NCBI GenBank assembly: GCA_048262455.1
Contig: JBLXFD010000007.1
Span: 62,001-126,000, forward strand
Length of the DNA stretch: 64,000 bases
Reading direction: 5' to 3'
Source: Psychromarinibacter sp048262455
GTDB taxonomy: Bacteria > Pseudomonadota > Alphaproteobacteria > Rhodobacterales > Rhodobacteraceae
Below, in pieces: positions 60,450 to 64,000 of this stretch. Within the stretch, counting starts at the first letter, position 1. Every line of letters starts with the position of its first letter. Position numbers and translations under genes: made by a program. The notes under the pieces were generated by a model. The model was not told the origin of the DNA. It did not search any database and saw only the letters and a program-made list of their open reading frames with translations.

Positions 60450-60572
60450 GGAGCCTCCGGCGGGGATATTTTGAAACCAGAAAAACCTGCAGGGAGCCGA
60501 GCTGCGCCCCGCCGGGGAGTTCTTTACAAATGCAGTTTCTTCTGGTCGGCAAATATCCCCGCCGGAGGCTCC
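60450..60572. repeat. Long inverted repeat B (second copy of the element pair)
   Basis: Arms 60450-60471 and 60551-60572 are perfectly complementary (GAGCCTCCGGCGGGGATATT core), with further matching of ATATTT..CCAGAA.AA.CTGCA inward over about 47 bases per arm. The left arm interior ATATTTTGAAACCAGA equals the complement of the right arm of repeat A, so all four arms are copies of one element. It lies between the hydrolase and the acyl-CoA dehydrogenase gene, both on the plus strand, and may reduce read-through. Confidence 0.88.
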
Positions 60573-60640
60573 CCAACCCTCCAACTGCGCTGCCGCCGGG
60601 CAAAGGCGCCGCGCCTGTCTTCCCCAAACGTGGTGACGCC

Positions 60641-61891
60641 ATGACCCTCGCCCCGATCTTCGAGCCTGACCTGTGGAACCTGACGGACCAGCAGGCAGAG
60701 CTTTGCACCCGCGCCCGCAGCCTGGCGGCCGAGAACTTCGCCCCCCGCGCCGCGCACCACGACCGCGAGGCGAGCTTTCCCACCGAGAACTACCGCGACC
60801 TTGCCGAGGCGGGCCTGCTGGGCATCTGCATTCCCGCCTCCGAAGGTGGGCTGGGCGCCGACCTGAAGACCTACATGCTGGCCGCCGCCGAGATCGGGCG
60901 CTTCTGCGGCGCCACCGCGCTGACCTTCAACATGCACGTGTCGTCCTGCCTCTGGACCGGCGACCTGCTGGACCGGCTGGACCTGCCGGAGGACACGCGC
61001 GCGCAGCATCACGCCATGCGGCGGCGGCATTACCGGCGCATCCTCGAGGAGGGCGCGGTCTATGCCCAACCCTTCAGCGAGGGCGGCGCGGCGGCGGCGG
61101 GGTTCAAGGCTTTCGGCACCACCGCGCTGAAGGTGGACGGCGGCTGGCGCGTCACCGGCAAGAAGATCTTCGCCTCGCTGGCCGGGCACGCCGACTACTA
61201 CGGCGCGCTTTGCACCGCGCTGGAGGATCCGGGGCAGCAGCCCTCGCGCCGCAACACCATGTACATCGCAATTCCCGCGCAGGCCGAGGGGGTGAAGGTG
61301 GTGGGCGACTGGGACCCGCTGGGCATGCGCGGCACGGTCAGCCGCACCCTGCTGTTCGAGGATGTCTTCGTGCCGGACGAGGCGCAGCTGATGCCGCACG
61401 GGGTCTACCCCGAGGCCGCCAGCCGCTGGCCGCACATGTTCATGACGCTGACCCCCGCCTACGTGGGGATCGCCCAGGCCTGCTATGACTTCACCGTCGC
61501 CTACCTGCGGGGCGAGGTGCCGGGCACGCCGCCGGTCAAGCGGCGGATGTACCCCACCAAGCAGATCGCGGTGGCCCAGATGCGGCTGATGCTGGAGCAG
61601 ACCAAGGCGCTGTGGTTCCAGTCGATTTCGGAGGCGCGGCCGGACCCGTCGAAAGACAGCCTGATGCGCGCCTGGGCGGCGCAGCACACGGTGATGGAGA
61701 ATGCCAACGAGCTGGCGCAGCTGGCGATCCGCACCTGCGGGGGGCAGGCGATGCTGCGCTCGCTGCCGCTGGAACGCTATTACCGCGACAGCCGCTGCGG
61801 CTCTCTGATGCTGCCCTGGACGGCAGAGCTGACGCTGGACATGCTGGGCAAGGGCGCCCTCTACGCGCCCGGGGAGAGCGATGACGATTGA
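60641..61891 (+). CDS. Acyl-CoA dehydrogenase
   Basis: 416 residues from the ATG at 60641. EAGLLGICIPASEGGLGAD, YAQPFSEGGAAAAGFKAFGTTALKVDGGWRVTGKKIFASLAGHADYYGALCTA, FEDVFVPDEAQL and the C-terminal MRTCGGQAMLRSLPLERYYRDSRCGSLMLPWT arrangement are typical. It would oxidise an acyl-CoA at the alpha-beta bond with an ETF acceptor. The catalytic Glu is not obvious by eye. Overlaps the downstream ligase by 11 bases. Confidence 0.93.
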   Translation: MTLAPIFEPDLWNLTDQQAELCTRARSLAAENFAPRAAHHDREASFPTENYRDLAEAGLLGICIPASEGGLGADLKTYMLAAAEIGRFCGATALTFNMHVSSCLWTGDLLDRLDLPEDTRAQHHAMRRRHYRRILEEGAVYAQPFSEGGAAAAGFKAFGTTALKVDGGWRVTGKKIFASLAGHADYYGALCTALEDPGQQPSRRNTMYIAIPAQAEGVKVVGDWDPLGMRGTVSRTLLFEDVFVPDEAQLMPHGVYPEAASRWPHMFMTLTPAYVGIAQACYDFTVAYLRGEVPGTPPVKRRMYPTKQIAVAQMRLMLEQTKALWFQSISEARPDPSKDSLMRAWAAQHTVMENANELAQLAIRTCGGQAMLRSLPLERYYRDSRCGSLMLPWTAELTLDMLGKGALYAPGESDDD

Positions 61892-63338
61892 CCGCTGGAT
61901 CACGGCGGCGGCGGCGCGGCATCCGGGCAAGCCGGCGCTGGTCTTCGGCGGCGAGACGCTGAGCTACGGCGACTTCGACGCGCGGATCGGGGCGCGGGCG
62001 GCAGAGCTGGCGCAGGCCGGGGTGGGGCGCGGCGCGCGGGTGGCGTGGTACGGGCTGAACCACCCCGAAGTCTTCGTGCTGCTCTTCGCCTGCGCCCGGC
62101 TTGGCGCGATGCTGGTGCCGCTGAACTGGCGGCTGGCGGAGGCCGAGGTGGCGGCGATCGTGCGCGACTGCGCGCCGCGGGTGGTGCTGCATGACGAGAC
62201 CTTCGCCGCGCAGGCGCGCGCGCTGGGGGTGCCGGCGGTGCTGGCGGGGCAGCCGGTGCCCTCCGGTGGCGGGGCGCAGGCGGGGCGGGAACCCTCCGAG
62301 GACGACCCGCTGCTGCTGGTCTATACCTCCGGCTCCACCGGCCGGCCCAAGGGGGCGGTGCTGGCGCAGGCGGCGCTGGTGGCCAACGCGGCGATGTCGG
62401 TGGACTGTCACGGGATGACCCCCGGCGACGCGGTGCTGAACGTGCTGCCGCTGTTCCATGTGGGCGGGCTGAACATCCTGCCGACGCCCGCCTTCTCGAT
62501 CGGGGCGACGGTGCACCTGCACCCGCGGTTCGAGCCGGAGGCGGCGCTGCGCGACCTGCAGCGCGTGGACCTGTGCATCGTGGTGCCCACGGTCTTGCAG
62601 GCGATCCTAGCCCTGCCGGGGTGGCAGGAGGCGGACCTGTCGCGGCTGCGGGCGGTCTCCATCGGTTCGACCGACGTGCCGCTGGACCTGGTCGAGGCGG
62701 TGCAGGCGCGGGGAGTGCCGGTGGTGCAGGTCTATGGCGCCACCGAGACCGCGCCTTTCGCCATCTACCAGCGCGTGGACGAGGCGCTGGCGACCACCGG
62801 GTCGCTGGGCCGGGTGGGCTGCGCCTGCGAGGTGCGGCTGGTGGAGGATGGGCGCGACGTGCCCGACGGCAGCGCGGGCGAGATCTGGGTGCGCGGCGGC
62901 AACGTGCTGCGCGAGTACTGGCAGGCGCCGGGACAGACCGCCGAGGCGCTGGTGGACGGCTGGTTCCGCAGCGGCGACGTGGCGGTGCGGGACGCGGGCG
63001 GGCTGTACTGGTTCCGCGACCGGATCAAGCACGTGATCATCTCTGGGGGCGAGAACATCTATCCCGCCGAGATCGAGCGGGCGCTGCGGGATCATCCGGC
63101 GGTGCGCGAGGTGGCGGTGGTGGGGCGGCCCGATGCGCGCTGGGGCGAGATCCCCGTGGCCGTGGTGGCCGCGCGTGCGCCGGTGACGCTGGAGGCGCTG
63201 CGGGCGCACCTGGAGGGGCGGATCGCGCGCTACAAGTTTCCCCGCGCGCTGGTGACGGTCGAGGCGCTGCCGCGCAACGCGATGGGCAAGGTGGTGGCGG
63301 CGCAGGTGCGGGAGATGATCGGCGACGGGGCGGGTTGA
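61881..63338 (+). CDS. AMP-forming acyl-CoA ligase / adenylating enzyme
   Basis: 485 residues. LLLVYTSGSTGRPKGAVLAQ (P-loop), VQVYGATETAPF, WFRSGDVAVRDAGGLYWFRDRIKHVIISGGENIYPAEIE and LPRNAMGKVV, with the acceptor Lys at the end. It activates a carboxylate with ATP and CoA; substrate unknown (fatty or aromatic acid). Its coupling to the dehydrogenase suggests they act on one acyl chain. Confidence 0.93.
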   Translation: MTIDRWITAAAARHPGKPALVFGGETLSYGDFDARIGARAAELAQAGVGRGARVAWYGLNHPEVFVLLFACARLGAMLVPLNWRLAEAEVAAIVRDCAPRVVLHDETFAAQARALGVPAVLAGQPVPSGGGAQAGREPSEDDPLLLVYTSGSTGRPKGAVLAQAALVANAAMSVDCHGMTPGDAVLNVLPLFHVGGLNILPTPAFSIGATVHLHPRFEPEAALRDLQRVDLCIVVPTVLQAILALPGWQEADLSRLRAVSIGSTDVPLDLVEAVQARGVPVVQVYGATETAPFAIYQRVDEALATTGSLGRVGCACEVRLVEDGRDVPDGSAGEIWVRGGNVLREYWQAPGQTAEALVDGWFRSGDVAVRDAGGLYWFRDRIKHVIISGGENIYPAEIERALRDHPAVREVAVVGRPDARWGEIPVAVVAARAPVTLEALRAHLEGRIARYKFPRALVTVEALPRNAMGKVVAAQVREMIGDGAG

Positions 63339-63510
63339 GGCGATTTGGTTAACGCATGATACGTGCCTTTCCCGTCACCGCCAATTCGTTGCATTTTGAA
63401 CGACCCGGCCCTGCTAAAGCTTGATTTTCAAATGCCGCCAAGGCACCAAAAGGGATGTGCGCAGGAAGACGGACCCGGAAAACCGGGGCGAGGTGCGCCA
63501 GGGAGGATAC
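63339..63510 (+). promoter_or_regulatory. Upstream region of the TRAP receptor gene
   Basis: 172 bases, more AT-rich than the surroundings (TTGCATTTTGAACG, AAAGCTTGATTTTCAAATG), probably containing a promoter separate from the acyl-CoA ligase unit. No specific boxes can be assigned safely. Confidence 0.4.
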
Positions 63511-64000
63511 ATGAAACACACGCTTAAGACCTGTGTCGCGGCGCTTGGGCTGGCGCTGTCGGCGGGGGCGGTCCAGGCCGCCGATGTCACGCTGACCATC
63601 TCGTCCTGGGCCCCGCCCACCCACGGGATGAACGCCATCGCCTGGCCGCAGCTGATCGAGGAGATGGAGGCCGCCACCGTCGGCCGCGTCACCGCCGAGA
63701 TCAAGTACGGGCTGGCCGATCCGCCCGCCCAGTACGACCTGATCCTCGACGGCGCCGCCGACATCAGCTGGATCTTCCACGGCTATACGCCCGGCCGGTT
63801 CGTCACCACCAAGATGATCGAGCTGCCCGGCTACGAGGGCAACGCCGAGGCGGCCTCGGTTGCCTCGTGGCGCGCCTACAAGGAGTTCTTCGAGGAGGTG
63901 GGCGAGCACAAGGGCGTCAAGGTGATCGGCCTGATGACCCACGGCCCCGGCGTCCTGCACACCAATGCCGATGTCACCCAACTGGACCAGCTGGGCGGGA
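63511..64000 (+). CDS. TRAP transporter substrate-binding protein (DctP type), N-terminal part
   Basis: 163 residues inside the window, cut at position 64000. SD GGGAGGATAC precedes the ATG. A signal peptide (MKHTLKTCVAALGLALSAGAVQAA) is followed by DVTLTISSWAPPTHGMNAIAWPQLIEEMEAATVGRV, the characteristic start of a DctP solute receptor for organic acids. The missing permease genes should follow. Uptake of a carboxylate for the adjacent ligase and dehydrogenase is a reasonable inference. Confidence 0.9.
   Translation, partial: MKHTLKTCVAALGLALSAGAVQAADVTLTISSWAPPTHGMNAIAWPQLIEEMEAATVGRVTAEIKYGLADPPAQYDLILDGAADISWIFHGYTPGRFVTTKMIELPGYEGNAEAASVASWRAYKEFFEEVGEHKGVKVIGLMTHGPGVLHTNADVTQLDQLGG

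Overview
This window is a high-GC chromosomal segment of an alphaproteobacterium of the Rhodobacteraceae (Rhodobacter/Roseobacter group). The assignment rests on gene order (lpdA-sucB-sucA-sucD-sucC-mdh beside a malyl-CoA thioesterase, a mesaconyl-CoA hydratase and sdhCDAB, as I remember it from Rhodobacter sphaeroides), a Rhodobacter-type small porin, the ethylmalonyl-CoA pathway genes, and several families typical of this group (DUF3576, DUF2161, TIGR01459 HAD, Hint-domain protein, TRAP transporter). No tRNA, rRNA, CRISPR array, phage or insertion sequence was seen.

Layout. 1-5.3 kb: holA (partial), lptE and leuS on the minus strand, a DUF3576 lipoprotein and a porin. 5.4-15.9 kb: a TPR-sulfotransferase, yggS, an L,D-transpeptidase, ribA, an OmpR-type response regulator, a lytic transglycosylase, xth, a polytopic membrane protein placed directly behind rpsO, and an acidic repeat protein. 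16-30 kb, minus strand: the TCA block lpdA, sucB, sucA, sucD, sucC, mdh, with small genes between (two MAPEG paralogues, a uracil-DNA-glycosylase-like protein, a DUF805 protein, a glycosyltransferase). 30.5-40 kb, plus strand: mcl2, nnrU-like, DUF1737, mch, a DUF4344 metallopeptidase, then sdhC, sdhD, sdhA, a GT61-type glycosyltransferase, a sulfotransferase, and sdhB. Together these encode 2-oxoglutarate to oxaloacetate plus two late ethylmalonyl-CoA pathway steps.

40-57 kb is mixed housekeeping: a DUF1989 protein, an ECF sigma/anti-sigma pair, a FAD-linked 2-hydroxyacid dehydrogenase, ribF, a HAD phosphatase, a manganese pyrophosphatase, a small stress group (SDR, BON protein), a Hint-domain protein, the pgeF-midA-lgt operon, ubiK, ybjN-like, proC, csaA and tdk. 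57.3-64 kb looks like an accessory catabolic locus: a cytochrome P450 divergent from a NicX-like ring-opening dioxygenase, then an alpha/beta hydrolase, an acyl-CoA dehydrogenase, an acyl-CoA ligase and a TRAP substrate-binding protein cut by the window end.

Points that stand out: paired GTGATCAC palindromes at nearly equal distance upstream of both sucC and sdhC (possible common TCA regulator); the NicX-like catabolic cluster; two long inverted repeats of one shared element at 56.5 and 60.5 kb; and an assembly artefact in sucA, a 10-N gap flanked by an exact 77-bp duplication.
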